Positions 36,731 through 46,551 are shown, counted from the stretch's first letter. The stretch is 64,000 nucleotides of DNA from Persicobacter psychrovividus (GCF_036492425.1 NZ_AP025293.1:1-64000), one strand, 5' to 3'. Program-made: numbers and translations. The notes: a model not told the origin generated them from the sequence alone.

Positions 36731-37838
36731 AGGGCTGCATTTTTTTGATGACGGCCTCTTTTTCTTCTGGTGTATTGATATTTTCCAAGGCTTCCGCTGT
36801 CAGTGGGCTGATCACTTTACAGGGTTCATTTATCAGAACTTTGCGTGGGCAGGAGTAGCCCAGACTCAGGTATTGCAGCATAATTGGGTAGGCGCGTGGC
36901 TCCCAGATGGTAATCAGTGGTTCAGGGAATTTTTTGTCGGGAACCTGAAAACAGGTCGCCAGTATACTGCTGTCGCGCTGGTCAATGAGCTGATGCAAAG
37001 TTTGCGACGATAATAGGGGTAAATCTACGGCAATAACCAGCCAGGCAGCATCAGGATCGTGCTGAAAAGCGGACAAAATACCACCGATTGGGCCAAGCCC
37101 GAGATATTTGTCTACAATCAAAGGGTGCTCCTCGAACTGTGCTGACTGCTGTTCATTACAGGAAATGAAAACCTCCTGACAATAAGGGGCGAGCAAATCC
37201 ACGGCAATTTTCCATTGCGGCTCCTGCTGATAAACCAACTGACTTTTATCCTCACCCATGCGTTGGCTTTTTCCGCCCACCAATAACAAGCCATTAACTT
37301 TTGGCTGTTTGGTTAAGCTCCAGGCCTTCAGGAAAGTGGTGATTTCTTCCTTTTGTGCCTCTTGAAAAACAGGGGTGTTTTCGGAAATAACTTCCTGAAT
37401 TTCCGTCGGCATGGTGGCGCCCTCACGGACAATGACCATCAAAGGGGCGTTGATTTTTTTGGCATGCTTGGCGACATTTTTTTTAGGGTCGATAAAGACG
37501 ATCTGTTCCGCCCCTTCAAAATGGTTACCATTAATGATCAATCGGTCACAAGGCTGAAACTTGATTTTCAGGCCAAAGTCTGAAGGAAAACCAGCGGTCT
37601 CCTCTTCAAAATAAGTTTGCTGATGACTGACCACCTGATGAAAAGGATGCGACAAGGGCGACGGGTGGTGATCCATGTCAAGAAAACCGACCTTTAGTGG
37701 CGCCCACAGCGTGGCCATTTCTGTCGCCCAGGCCTTGATAATATCACAGGGTGCTCCCATCAGGGCGATTTCGTGGCGATGGTAATTGCCCATTTGTGGT
37801 CGGGTGATTTTTGCGTGTTTAGACCAAGTTGATGTCAT
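36729..37838 (-). CDS. mobA: Molybdenum cofactor guanylyltransferase-like protein with N-terminal extension
   Basis: 369 residues. The C-terminal half (about 180-369) is a MobA-type nucleotidyltransferase: GGKSQRMGEDKSQLVY, GLGPIGGILSAF and the metal-binding IAVDLPLL. It would attach GMP or CMP to Mo-molybdopterin. The N-terminal 180 residues are extra relative to E. coli MobA; they begin with KITRPQMGNYHRHEIALMGAPC and contain KVGFLDMD and IVFIDPKKN, suggestive of a MobB-like P-loop relative, though no intact Walker A is seen. The start overlaps the end of moaC by 20 bases, so the two are coupled. Confidence 0.86.
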   Translation of the reverse strand: MTSTWSKHAKITRPQMGNYHRHEIALMGAPCDIIKAWATEMATLWAPLKVGFLDMDHHPSPLSHPFHQVVSHQQTYFEEETAGFPSDFGLKIKFQPCDRLIINGNHFEGAEQIVFIDPKKNVAKHAKKINAPLMVIVREGATMPTEIQEVISENTPVFQEAQKEEITTFLKAWSLTKQPKVNGLLLVGGKSQRMGEDKSQLVYQQEPQWKIAVDLLAPYCQEVFISCNEQQSAQFEEHPLIVDKYLGLGPIGGILSAFQHDPDAAWLVIAVDLPLLSSQTLHQLIDQRDSSILATCFQVPDKKFPEPLITIWEPRAYPIMLQYLSLGYSCPRKVLINEPCKVISPLTAEALENINTPEEKEAVIKKMQP

Positions 37839-38301
37839 TTTTACCTCCTGATTTTTGGATAAGTTTTGTTTCTTTAATGATGATTTCGTGGCTCAGTGCT
37901 TTGCACATATCATAAACGGTTAAGGCCGCAGTGGTGGCACCGTGAAGCGCTTCCATCTCAACACCCGTTTTTCCCGTGGTTTTTACACGGCAATAAATTT
38001 TGATTTCAGGGGCTTGCAGCTCTACCCATATTTTTGCGCCATCAAGGGGTAAAGGGTGACATAGCGGGATGAGTTCTGCCGTTTTTTTTACCGCCATATG
38101 TGCCGCGATAATGGCTGTTTGAATGACAGGCCCTTTTTTAGTCATTAATTCTTCTCCTCTAATGGCCGACCAAACACTGTCGGGCAAAAGGACGGTGGAG
38201 GTTGCAGTAGCGACGCGCTGGGTGATTTTTTTGTCTCCGACATCCACCATATGTGGTTGGCCGTGATCATCGATATGGGTAAAATCAGTAGATTTTGCCA
38301 T
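37819..38301 (-). CDS. moaC: Cyclic pyranopterin monophosphate synthase
   Basis: 160 residues; with MoaA it makes cPMP from 3',8-cyclo-GTP. Family motifs: MVDVGDKKITQRVA at the start, AAHMAVKKTAELIPLCHPL and KTGVEMEALHGA, with the conserved Lys and His of the active site. It is divergent from moeA (99-bp gap) and overlaps the following mobA. Confidence 0.96.
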   Translation of the reverse strand: MAKSTDFTHIDDHGQPHMVDVGDKKITQRVATATSTVLLPDSVWSAIRGEELMTKKGPVIQTAIIAAHMAVKKTAELIPLCHPLPLDGAKIWVELQAPEIKIYCRVKTTGKTGVEMEALHGATTAALTVYDMCKALSHEIIIKETKLIQKSGGKNDINLV

Positions 38302-38400
38302 TATAAAATTATTGGTTTGGAGTTTTAGTATAGGTACCGATGTAGTCAGATATTTTATATATCTTCGGCTTCCTCAATTCTTTAATTAAACAATATAGCA

Positions 38401-39594
38401 ATGATCTCGGTGAGTGAAGCAGAAAAGCTGATTTTTCAGATAAAATTAACGCTAAAGACTGAATTAGTACCATTATCAGATGCCATAGGACGTGTGCTGG
38501 CAGAAGATGTTTCCGCAGACCGCCCATTCCCCCCTTTTGACCGTGTGGCGATGGATGGCATTACGGTGGGTGAGGGCTCATTTCAGGAAGGAGATCGTTT
38601 TGAGGTGAAAGGAATTCAGGCCGCTGGTGCGCCGACAACCGAACTTACGGCTCAGGCGATGGAAGTCATGACGGGGGCGATTTTGCCCGTAGGAGGCGGT
38701 TCGGTCATTCCTTATGAGCATTTGAGCTGGGAGGAAACAGAAGGCTGCCATGTGGCAATCTTGCAGCAGCCCTGCAAAGCGGGGCAAAATATTCACCGAA
38801 AGGGTAGCGATCGGCCCAAAGGAGATTTGTTAATCGCTGCGGGCAGGAAAATTTCATCCCCTGAAATTGCGACCCTGGCGACGGTGGGAAAAGCTGAGGT
38901 GCGGGTGCAAGCGCGGCCAAAAGTGGCGATCGTCAGTACAGGTGATGAACTTGTGGAGGTTGCAGCGATGCCATTGCCGCATCAGATCAGGAAGTCGAAC
39001 AGTCCCATGCTGGTGGCACGACTTGCCGAACTGGGCATTGAGGCGCAGGCCTACCATTTGAATGATGATCGGGAATTGCTGAAAGATGGGCTTGAGAAGC
39101 TGATGCAACAATACGAAGTGCTGTTATTTACCGGAGGGGTGTCGATGGGGAAATTCGATTTTGTGCCCGAGGTATTGGATGCCGTTGGCGTTCGGAAGTC
39201 CTTTCATAAAGTGAAACAGCGCCCGGGAAAACCGTTTTGGTTTGGGGCATGGGATTCGGGGGTGGTTTTTGCGCTGCCAGGCAACCCTGTTTCCAGCTTT
39301 TTCTGTTTTGAACGATATTTTATCCCCTGGTTTTATCAGCAACAAGGTCGTGATTTTAGACCGCTTCGGGTACGCCTAAGCTCGGAGGTGGTTTTCAAGC
39401 CAGCACTTACCCGTTTTTTAGAGGTTTCAGTTCGACAGAACGCGGAAGGGATTTTCGAGGCTGCCCCACGTAAAGGAGGAGGCTCTGGAGATTTGGCGAA
39501 GCTCAATGAGGTAGACGGATTTATCGAACTCCCTGCAGCGGAGACGACTTTCCATGAAGGTACTTTTTTCGATTTTTATGGCTTCAGGCAATAG
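38401..39594 (+). CDS. moeA: Molybdopterin molybdenumtransferase
   Basis: 397-residue MoeA that inserts molybdate into adenylated molybdopterin. Domains: the N-terminal linker with DAIGRVLAEDV and PPFDRVAMDG, MTGAILP, the MoCF-binding core with STGDELVE and TGGVSMGKFDFV, then a C-terminal beta domain with ALPGNPVSS. Only one moeA copy and no mogA/moaB is present in the window, so MPT adenylation relies on a gene elsewhere. Convergent with the following gene across a shared terminator. Confidence 0.95.
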   Translation: MISVSEAEKLIFQIKLTLKTELVPLSDAIGRVLAEDVSADRPFPPFDRVAMDGITVGEGSFQEGDRFEVKGIQAAGAPTTELTAQAMEVMTGAILPVGGGSVIPYEHLSWEETEGCHVAILQQPCKAGQNIHRKGSDRPKGDLLIAAGRKISSPEIATLATVGKAEVRVQARPKVAIVSTGDELVEVAAMPLPHQIRKSNSPMLVARLAELGIEAQAYHLNDDRELLKDGLEKLMQQYEVLLFTGGVSMGKFDFVPEVLDAVGVRKSFHKVKQRPGKPFWFGAWDSGVVFALPGNPVSSFFCFERYFIPWFYQQQGRDFRPLRVRLSSEVVFKPALTRFLEVSVRQNAEGIFEAAPRKGGGSGDLAKLNEVDGFIELPAAETTFHEGTFFDFYGFRQ

Positions 39595-39621
39595 CCTCAA
39601 ATAAAGGAGTGGAGGATGATA

Positions 39622-39654
39622 AAAAAAAGTCTGCCAGGAGGTTGGCAGACTTTT
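39622..39654. terminator. Bidirectional terminator between convergent genes
   Basis: Perfect 12-bp stem AAAAGTCTGCCA / TGGCAGACTTTT with a 6-base loop. Confidence 0.83.
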
Positions 39655-39661
39655 GCATTCA

Positions 39662-40102
39662 TCAATTATAGGCTCTGATATTTTCAGTATTATTCATTTG
39701 TTGTTCTATATTGTAGCGTTCTTTTTCATCCGTTTTTTGTAAATATTGCGGAACGGTAAGGATCAGTTCGGTAAGCTTTGCGGCAACACTTTCTACGCCG
39801 TGGAAGGTCAGCCCGTCGTTTGTTTTCAGGTGTGGGGTGTCTTGTGTAAACGCCAAATCCACATGGTAGCAACGCGCTGTCAGATATTCATATAGTTCCG
39901 AAATCATCGGGGCAGGGATTTGCAACTCATTTTCATGGCGCCCCCTCGACCTTAATTCCCAATCGTTGGCGTATCCTTTCAATACCCCGTTTTGGTAAAA
40001 CTGTTCTTTCCAAGTTTCCACATAGGCATACTGGCATTCCTGCACTTTAAATATGCCTTTATCATAAAGTTTCATCGCCGTGTTTAATGGGATAACAGTC
40101 AT
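39662..40102 (-). CDS. Hypothetical cytoplasmic protein
   Basis: 146 residues without signal peptide or TM segment. No family recognised; features are a mixed alpha/beta composition, several aromatic residues (YAYVETWKEQFYQNG) and a polar, Asn-rich end. An internal ATG at 40075 (MKLYDKGIFK) could be the true start, giving 137 residues. It sits between moeA and the DUF5916 gene but is transcribed the other way and is not obviously part of the Mo pathway. Confidence 0.6.
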   Translation of the reverse strand: MTVIPLNTAMKLYDKGIFKVQECQYAYVETWKEQFYQNGVLKGYANDWELRSRGRHENELQIPAPMISELYEYLTARCYHVDLAFTQDTPHLKTNDGLTFHGVESVAAKLTELILTVPQYLQKTDEKERYNIEQQMNNTENIRAYN

Positions 40103-40421
40103 AAGTATTATCGTTTGTTTATGTTATTATAGGACGGGAAGTGCCGCCTAATAGATCAATAGATGTGATTTAAAAGCAGAGGTTGGCAATGAACAATACC
40201 CTCATACAAGCCTCAAGATCAATATATGTTATGATCTTTCAGTGAAATATTGGATAAGTGAAAAATTCTTGAGGTTGTCAGATTGTGCTAATTTTTATCA
40301 TTTTTGGCTAAAAAAGGGAATTGGATGATCGGAATGCGATATTTACTCACAGAAAATCCTAAATTTGAGTACATATTTTATCAACCGAACCCAATTAAAA
40401 CCTTTTAGTTTGCCAATTTCG
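40103..40421. other. Intergenic, nothing recognised
   Basis: AT-rich divergent promoter region between the hypothetical gene and the DUF5916 gene; no RNA, repeat or clear promoter motif seen. Confidence 0.5.
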
Positions 40422-42905
40422 ATGATTTTGAGGAATGTTCTTGTCGCCGTTTTTTTGTTATGTTTCAGTGTGCTCACCACTTTTGGACAGTCTAAGTCTA
40501 AGCCAAAAGATCGGCTGCGAACCGATGCCGCACGAATAAGTGAGGCGCCTAAAGTGGATGGTGATCTCCAGGACGCCGTTTGGCAGCAGGTGGCTGGTTT
40601 TGATGGGCACTTTGTACAATCGTCACCAAAAAATGGGGCGGTTTCGGCATTTAAGACGGAGGTAAAAATTGCCTATGACGATCGGGGTATATATGTATCT
40701 GCATTGATGAAGGACCCACAACCTGACAGTATTTTTCAGGAAATGGGCATCAGGGATACAGGCTACAACAATTCGGATATTTTTTCCATCGCCTTTGATA
40801 CCTATAATAATCAGCAAAATGCCTTTGTTTTTATGGTGTCAGCTGCGGGTACACAGAGTGATTACTTTGAAACCGTTGACAATCAGGACTTCAACTGGAA
40901 TGCCGTCTGGAAGTCAGAAGTCAGTATTAATAAATGGGGCTGGCAGGTAGAAATGTTTATTCCCTATATGGCTTTGCGGTTTCCGAAAGCGGAGGTGCAG
41001 ACCTGGGGACTGAATATCCATCGGGTGGTTAAGCGTAAAAACGAATTTTCCTATTGGAACTATGTAGACCCCAATACGCAGGGCTTTGTGACCCAATTCG
41101 GGGAACTGGAAGGGCTGAAGGACTTGAAGCCTCCATTGCGTTTGGCCATTTCTCCTTATTTATCCTCCTACTATAATATTGATGGGGCCGCTGATGTGGC
41201 TGAATTCAGAACGACCGCAGGACTGGATTTGAAATGGGGGATTAATCAGGCATTTACACTTGATATGACCCTGATTCCCGATTTTGGGCAAGTACGCGCC
41301 GATAATCAGATACTGAACTTGTCGGCTTTTGAAGTCCGTTTCGAGGAGAACAGACCTTTTTTTACTGAAGGGACAGAGCTCTTCAATCGCGGAGATATGT
41401 TTTATTCCCGACGGGTGGGAACCTCTTTTGGGTCGGTGGAAATGGAAGAAAGCGAGGAGCTGGTGAGCAGGAGCTTTGAGGCACCTCTTTTGAATGCCTC
41501 AAAGGTGAGTGGCCGTCTGGATAATGGCCTCGGGATTGGTGTTTTTAATGCCATTACGGATGCCAACAGGGCATTGGTAAAAGACACCCTGACGGATAAA
41601 ACACGGGAAGTTTTAGTGGATCCACTGACGAATTTTAATGCGATTGTGCTTGAGCAAAATCTGAAGAACAATTCCAATGTGGCTTTCATGAATACCAACG
41701 TACACAGGGGGCGCGGTGGTGAAATGGCCAATGTCAGTCGGTTGGACTGGCGACTGTTCAACAAAACGAACACTTACGCTTTTCGGGGTAGTGCGGCCTA
41801 CAGCCATATTAATGAAGGGGGAAATGAAGGTGAAAAGCCCAACAAAACAGGCCATAATATTCAGCTGAATGGTGGAAAAGTCAGTGGGAAATATCAGTAT
41901 GTTACCTGGGCAAGTGTGGTGTCCGAGAATTACGACCCGAATGATATGGGTTTTCTACGGCGGAACAACCTTCTGGAGCAGGGGGTAGAATTTACGATCA
42001 GTGAACAAACACCCTTCAGTATTTACAATAATATGGAGTGGAATATTGGCTATGAGCAACGTTTCCTGGTCGAGCCTTTTGAGTTTACCAATTTGGGATT
42101 CTTTACGAATATCAATGCGCAGTTTAAGAACTTCATGTTTGCCAACGCCTGGTTTTCAAGTAATCCTATTGAGAATTATGATTATTACGACCCTCGGTCA
42201 GATTTTGAATATTTTTTCACCCGTCTACCCAATTTCGATGGAGGCTTATATTTTGCTTCCGATGGCCGAAAGCGCTTTCAGTTGCAGCTTTCGCAGTGGT
42301 TTTGGGCTTGTCCGCAGCGGGATCAGTTTGATAATGGTTTTAATATCAGTCCCCGTTTTAGAATTAACAAGCGCGCAACCGTATCGATGGCTTCGAGCTT
42401 TGGGATAATGAGGAAAGAGAAGGGCTTTGTGGACCATGACCGACATGAAAATGGCGACATCAATCAGGTGATTTATGGTAATCGCAATCGGTTTGAGTGG
42501 GATAATTCGATGTTTGCAAATTACTCGATCAGCAATAAAATGGGGGTTAATTTGCGTCTGCGCCACTATTGGAGTAATGTGGTGTATGATGAACTGTATG
42601 CTTTAGGAAAAGACGGGGAATTATACGATACCGATTTCCCTTTGTATGATGAAGAAGGAAATGAAAAATACCTAACGAATTTTAATGCATTTAACGTCGA
42701 ATTAACCTACAGCTGGGAGTTTGCCTCTTCAAGTTTTCTTACTTTTGTGTGGAAGAATCAGGTCTATGCTGAAGATGGGCAGAAAAACCTGAGCTACGGG
42801 GAAAACCTCCGAAACACGCTTGCTTCAGATCAGTTGAACTCTTTGTCTCTTCGCCTAATTTATTTTCTGGATATTCAGCAGGTAAAAGACCACTTCCTGA
42901 TGTAG
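40422..42905 (+). CDS. CBM9-like / DUF5916 outer-membrane protein
   Basis: 827 residues. Signal peptide at 1-23 (MILRNVLVAVFLLCFSVLTT, cut near FGQ); an upstream in-frame ATG at 40365 would bury it, so ATG 40422 is preferred. Residues about 40-230 form a CBM9-like sandwich (APKVDGDLQDAVW opening). The remainder is the DUF5916 domain, with LIPDFGQVRADNQILNLSAF (20 residues) and RPFFTEGTELF, and alternating aromatic strands consistent with a membrane barrel. Function is unknown. It ends only 36 bases before modA with no terminator between, so it may be co-transcribed with the molybdate transporter. Confidence 0.85.
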   Translation: MILRNVLVAVFLLCFSVLTTFGQSKSKPKDRLRTDAARISEAPKVDGDLQDAVWQQVAGFDGHFVQSSPKNGAVSAFKTEVKIAYDDRGIYVSALMKDPQPDSIFQEMGIRDTGYNNSDIFSIAFDTYNNQQNAFVFMVSAAGTQSDYFETVDNQDFNWNAVWKSEVSINKWGWQVEMFIPYMALRFPKAEVQTWGLNIHRVVKRKNEFSYWNYVDPNTQGFVTQFGELEGLKDLKPPLRLAISPYLSSYYNIDGAADVAEFRTTAGLDLKWGINQAFTLDMTLIPDFGQVRADNQILNLSAFEVRFEENRPFFTEGTELFNRGDMFYSRRVGTSFGSVEMEESEELVSRSFEAPLLNASKVSGRLDNGLGIGVFNAITDANRALVKDTLTDKTREVLVDPLTNFNAIVLEQNLKNNSNVAFMNTNVHRGRGGEMANVSRLDWRLFNKTNTYAFRGSAAYSHINEGGNEGEKPNKTGHNIQLNGGKVSGKYQYVTWASVVSENYDPNDMGFLRRNNLLEQGVEFTISEQTPFSIYNNMEWNIGYEQRFLVEPFEFTNLGFFTNINAQFKNFMFANAWFSSNPIENYDYYDPRSDFEYFFTRLPNFDGGLYFASDGRKRFQLQLSQWFWACPQRDQFDNGFNISPRFRINKRATVSMASSFGIMRKEKGFVDHDRHENGDINQVIYGNRNRFEWDNSMFANYSISNKMGVNLRLRHYWSNVVYDELYALGKDGELYDTDFPLYDEEGNEKYLTNFNAFNVELTYSWEFASSSFLTFVWKNQVYAEDGQKNLSYGENLRNTLASDQLNSLSLRLIYFLDIQQVKDHFLM

Positions 42906-42941
42906 TGGAAGTGCTGCATATCTTTCTCTTTACTTTCGACC

Positions 42942-43679
42942 ATGCGAATAATCTACTTGTGCTTACTGACCTTATTATTCTCCTGTCAGCAGGAAAAACC
43001 CCTGACCATGCGCATCGCCGTGGCGGGAAATATGAAAAAGCCCCTCGAGGAGCTCATTGCACAGTACCCCTACGATCACTCGCATATCACTTTTACCTCG
43101 GGTTCTTCAGGTAAATTGTATCAGCAAATTGCCCATGGTGCGCCCTTTGATTTGTTTATTTCTGCGGATGACCGATATACTAAAATGTTGGCAGACGCGG
43201 GCATGGTTGAGGGGAACAGGCTGGTTTATGCCTATGGTCATTTGGCGGTGTGGTCCAAGCAGCACAAAAAAATCGACGAGCTGAAAAAGGATGTTGAAAA
43301 TGGTGCTCGGGTCGTTATTCCCAACCCACGGCTGGCACCCTATGGTTTGCTGGCCAAAACCGCTTTACTCGAAATAGACCCCTCGCTGATGAGTGAAGCT
43401 ATTCTCGCAGAAGGCGTCATGCAAACCAACCATTTTATTGCAAGTGGTAATCTGGATTGGGCGCTGACGGCCAACTCCGCAGAGGCGCTGTTTGACAAAG
43501 GTTACGGCTATTGGCACCCACTTCCTGCAAAATGGACGGAGCTGAAATTGGCACAAGAAGCGGTGGTGATTAAAAGAAAGCAGGCAGATGTGCAGCTGCA
43601 GCAGGCAAAACAGTTCCTCGACTACCTTAATTCGAAGCCTTCCAAAGATCTGCTTGCCAAATACGGTTATTCCTTTTAA
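42942..43679 (+). CDS. modA: Molybdate ABC transporter substrate-binding lipoprotein
   Basis: 245 residues. A short leader ends in a lipobox (LLFSCQQ, Cys15), anchoring it in the envelope. The mature part is a class II binding protein: RIAVAGNMKKPLEEL, SGSSGKLYQQIAHGAPFDLFISAD (motifs SGSSGKLYQQI and GAPFDLFISAD), and VIPNPRLAPYG, matching the Ser and backbone contacts used by ModA for oxyanions. Eight bases before modB, first transporter gene of the Mo uptake operon. Tungstate cannot be excluded as a ligand. Confidence 0.93.
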   Translation: MRIIYLCLLTLLFSCQQEKPLTMRIAVAGNMKKPLEELIAQYPYDHSHITFTSGSSGKLYQQIAHGAPFDLFISADDRYTKMLADAGMVEGNRLVYAYGHLAVWSKQHKKIDELKKDVENGARVVIPNPRLAPYGLLAKTALLEIDPSLMSEAILAEGVMQTNHFIASGNLDWALTANSAEALFDKGYGYWHPLPAKWTELKLAQEAVVIKRKQADVQLQQAKQFLDYLNSKPSKDLLAKYGYSF

Positions 43680-43687
43680 TTTCAAGA

Positions 43688-44365
43688 ATGATAAATTTTA
43701 GTGTGGACTGGTTGCCCATTCTGTTGAGTTTTAAGCTGGCCCTGTTAACCACCATTTTACTTTTAGTGTTGGGCTTGCCCTTGTGTTATTTTATGGCACA
43801 TTCCCGCCATATTGGGGTAAGAATACTCGAGGTGCTTTGCTTGCTGCCGCTCGTTTTCCCCCCAACGGTGCTTGGGTTTTATTTGCTGATGATATTCAGC
43901 CCTAATTTTGCATTTGGCCATTTCCTGAAATCCCATTTTAATTTTCAGCTTGCCTTTAGTTTCGGCGGGCTTCTTTTTGCCTCCGTACTGTATAATTTGC
44001 CCTTTGTGGTTCAGCCCCTATTGGCGGGCTTTCGCAGTTTGCCCAAAAACTTGCAAGCCGCCTCCTTCCTGATGGGGAAAGGACATGCCGAAACGCTTTT
44101 CAGGGTCATGCTGCCCAATATGAAGAGGACTTTGTGGGCGGCTATTGTTTTGATCTTTGTGCATACCCTTGGCGAGTTTGGCGTGGTTTTGATGATTGGC
44201 GGCAATATTTCTGGAGAAACCAAGGTGGTCTCGATTGCTATTTATGAAGCGGTGGAAATGATGGACTATCATACCGCAAATACCTATGCCCTTATCATGA
44301 TCGCCTTCGCCCTTACCGCTTTACTGACTTTGCGTGGGATCAGTATTTTTCGATATAAATCTTAA
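43688..44365 (+). CDS. modB: Molybdate ABC transporter permease
   Basis: 225-residue inner-membrane permease with five or six TM segments and the binding-protein-dependent transport signature (MGKGHAETLFRVMLPNM), which contacts the ATPase; the LPLVFPPTVLGFYLL segment is typical of ModB. Between modA and modC in the same operon. Confidence 0.94.
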   Translation: MINFSVDWLPILLSFKLALLTTILLLVLGLPLCYFMAHSRHIGVRILEVLCLLPLVFPPTVLGFYLLMIFSPNFAFGHFLKSHFNFQLAFSFGGLLFASVLYNLPFVVQPLLAGFRSLPKNLQAASFLMGKGHAETLFRVMLPNMKRTLWAAIVLIFVHTLGEFGVVLMIGGNISGETKVVSIAIYEAVEMMDYHTANTYALIMIAFALTALLTLRGISIFRYKS

Positions 44366-44369
44366 CAAG

Positions 44370-45182
44370 ATGATCAGTTTTGATATTCAGCACCATTTTA
44401 AAAAATCTGGCTTTTCAATAGCTGCCCAAGGGAAGTGGCCACAGGGGAAGCGAATTGCACTTTACGGTCCTTCAGGAACGGGTAAAACAAGCCTGATTTT
44501 GATTATGACAGGACTGATGAAAGCACAGCACGGGTACCTGAAAGTGAAAGATCAGCTTTGGTTTGACTGTGCTAAAAACAACCACCTGAAACCCCAAAAG
44601 CGGAAAGTTGGGATGGTATTTCAGGATTTGGCACTCTTCCCCAACATGACGGTAGCCGAACAGTTAGCCTTTGCGAGGCAGGATAGTTCCAAAAGTTACA
44701 CCGTCGGTCAGATGATGGCACTTTGTCAGCTTTCGGGCATGGAAAAGATGCTTCCTGAACAGCTTTCGGGCGGGCAAAAACAGCGCTTAGCATTGGCTCG
44801 GGCATTAATTAACGCACCTGAGATTTTATTGCTCGATGAACCTTTTAATGGGCTCGATCAGGGGGTGAAACAACAGCTTTATCGAGACCTGAAGCCACTT
44901 TTTCAACAAATAGGCTGTACGGTTGTCATGGTCTCGCATGATGCGGAGGAAATTGCCAATTTATGCGAATGGGTTTACCCGATGAAGGCTGGAAAAGGGG
45001 AGGAATTAGTGGCTGTAGACGAATTTTTTCAGCCCTCAGAAAACAGGGGGATTTTTTTGGGGTTGGATGCTGATGATCCTGTTTATGCTAAAGTGATGGT
45101 GGGCGGAAAGGTTTTGCGGATTAAACGGGAAGCGATCATCGAAAAGGTTACTATTGGTGAAGACGTCCGATGGCAGTGGTAA
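44370..45182 (+). CDS. modC: Molybdate ABC transporter ATPase
   Basis: 270 residues: Walker A GPSGTGKTSL, signature LSGGQKQRLALARAL, Walker B ILLLDEPFNGLD, H-loop VSHDAEE. ATG 44370 (MISFDIQHHF) follows the modB stop by 4 bases; an in-frame start inside modB would add 12 odd residues. After the ATPase core only about 50 residues remain, so the C-terminal TOBE/Mop molybdate-sensing domain of E. coli ModC appears short or absent. Confidence 0.92.
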   Translation: MISFDIQHHFKKSGFSIAAQGKWPQGKRIALYGPSGTGKTSLILIMTGLMKAQHGYLKVKDQLWFDCAKNNHLKPQKRKVGMVFQDLALFPNMTVAEQLAFARQDSSKSYTVGQMMALCQLSGMEKMLPEQLSGGQKQRLALARALINAPEILLLDEPFNGLDQGVKQQLYRDLKPLFQQIGCTVVMVSHDAEEIANLCEWVYPMKAGKGEELVAVDEFFQPSENRGIFLGLDADDPVYAKVMVGGKVLRIKREAIIEKVTIGEDVRWQW

Positions 45183-45385
45183 CATTTGTTGGGATGGCAT
45201 CATCAGTCCAAATGGCCATTTCCTTGGTTATACGTGCCCATAATCAGTCAAACATTTAAAAAGAAGCCTGAAACCTTTCGACTGAAATTTGATCGATAAT
45301 TCTGAAGTTAATTTTCAGCAGATTTTTGTATTATTTCCTTGATGCTTTCGTAGTTAAGAGAGGAACATACAAAAACGAAAGCTTA

Positions 45386-46459
45386 ATGGGAAAACGTAAA
45401 CCGATTTTATGGACAATCTTGGGACTTGCTGGCTCAGCATTTTTAGCAGACCGACTGTTTAGAGGTTCTACTTTTAAAGGGCACAGTGATAATTTAGAGG
45501 GGGGAGAATTTAAAAATACGGGTGGAGGCAAGAACTCTATATCCCGCACGGTTGGCAAAATAATGCTCAACTTTGATAAATGGGAGTTATGGCCTAAAGC
45601 GTATGAGAAACCTTTGGCAAAGATTCAGCCTTCCTACTTTGATGAGGAAAATCAAGTCAAAGTTTATTTTATCGGTCATGCCACTTGCCTGATTCAGTGG
45701 AATGGTCTGAATATTCTCACCGACCCGATGTTTTCCCGATCGGCTGGGCCTTTGGGGAAAATGGGCCCTGCACGTAAAGCTCCTCCTGGGGTAAATATTC
45801 AGGGGCTGCCACCTATCGATATGGTTCTGCTTTCACATAATCATTATGATCACTTCGACATGGACTCGCTGGAGTATATCGGAGCAAGTCAGCATAAATC
45901 ACCTATCGTCATCACTGGGCTGGGAAATGCGAAGCTGGTAAAACGGACGGGTTTGCATCCTGCTGTGGAGCTCGACTGGGGCGAATCAATTACCTATAAA
46001 GGCTGGCAGGTGTATTTCGAGGAATGTAAGCACAGTTCAGGGCGGGCATTCTCGGATCAGAATAAAAGCCTGTGGGGCAGTTTTGTGATTGAGAACCCCA
46101 AAGGACAAAAAGTATATTTCGGTGGCGATTCTGCCTATGGTGGCCATTACCGAAGAATTCACCGCAAGCATGGACCAATGGATTTATCCTTTTTGCCTAT
46201 CGGTGCTTATCGCCCGAAGGAGGCTTTTGGTGATATTCATATGAACCCTGAGGAGGCCATTAATGCACACAAAGATCTCCACTCCAAAGAGACCATCGCT
46301 ATTCATCATGGAACTTTTCAATTGACGCTCGAGGGGCGATTCGATCCTATTAAGGAATTGATGGAAGCAATGGAGAAGGAATCGGAGCCCATAAGCCCAT
46401 TCTATTCGCTGAAAAATGGCGCCTCTAAATTGATTGATTTGGAGAAAAAAGACGTTTAA
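45386..46459 (+). CDS. MBL-fold metallo-hydrolase, NAPE-PLD/UlaG-like
   Basis: 357 residues. The N-terminal hydrophobic stretch (PILWTILGLAGSAFLADRLF) looks like a membrane anchor. The beta-lactamase fold carries IGHATCLIQWNG, ILTDPMFS, the metal motif SHNHYDHFD, GGDSAYGGHY and a late HHGTFQL, as in N-acylphosphatidylethanolamine phospholipase D relatives. The likely substrate is a phosphodiester, perhaps a phospholipid. ATG 45386 was chosen because the frame upstream of it is not conserved-looking and has no leader. Monocistronic. Confidence 0.86.
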   Translation: MGKRKPILWTILGLAGSAFLADRLFRGSTFKGHSDNLEGGEFKNTGGGKNSISRTVGKIMLNFDKWELWPKAYEKPLAKIQPSYFDEENQVKVYFIGHATCLIQWNGLNILTDPMFSRSAGPLGKMGPARKAPPGVNIQGLPPIDMVLLSHNHYDHFDMDSLEYIGASQHKSPIVITGLGNAKLVKRTGLHPAVELDWGESITYKGWQVYFEECKHSSGRAFSDQNKSLWGSFVIENPKGQKVYFGGDSAYGGHYRRIHRKHGPMDLSFLPIGAYRPKEAFGDIHMNPEEAINAHKDLHSKETIAIHHGTFQLTLEGRFDPIKELMEAMEKESEPISPFYSLKNGASKLIDLEKKDV

Positions 46460-46551
46460 AATCATTTATATCGATACGAATTTACATTATTTCTACTTTT
46501 AGGTATAGTTATGGAGGTTGGATAGTTGATATTTTTATTAAACAATCTACC

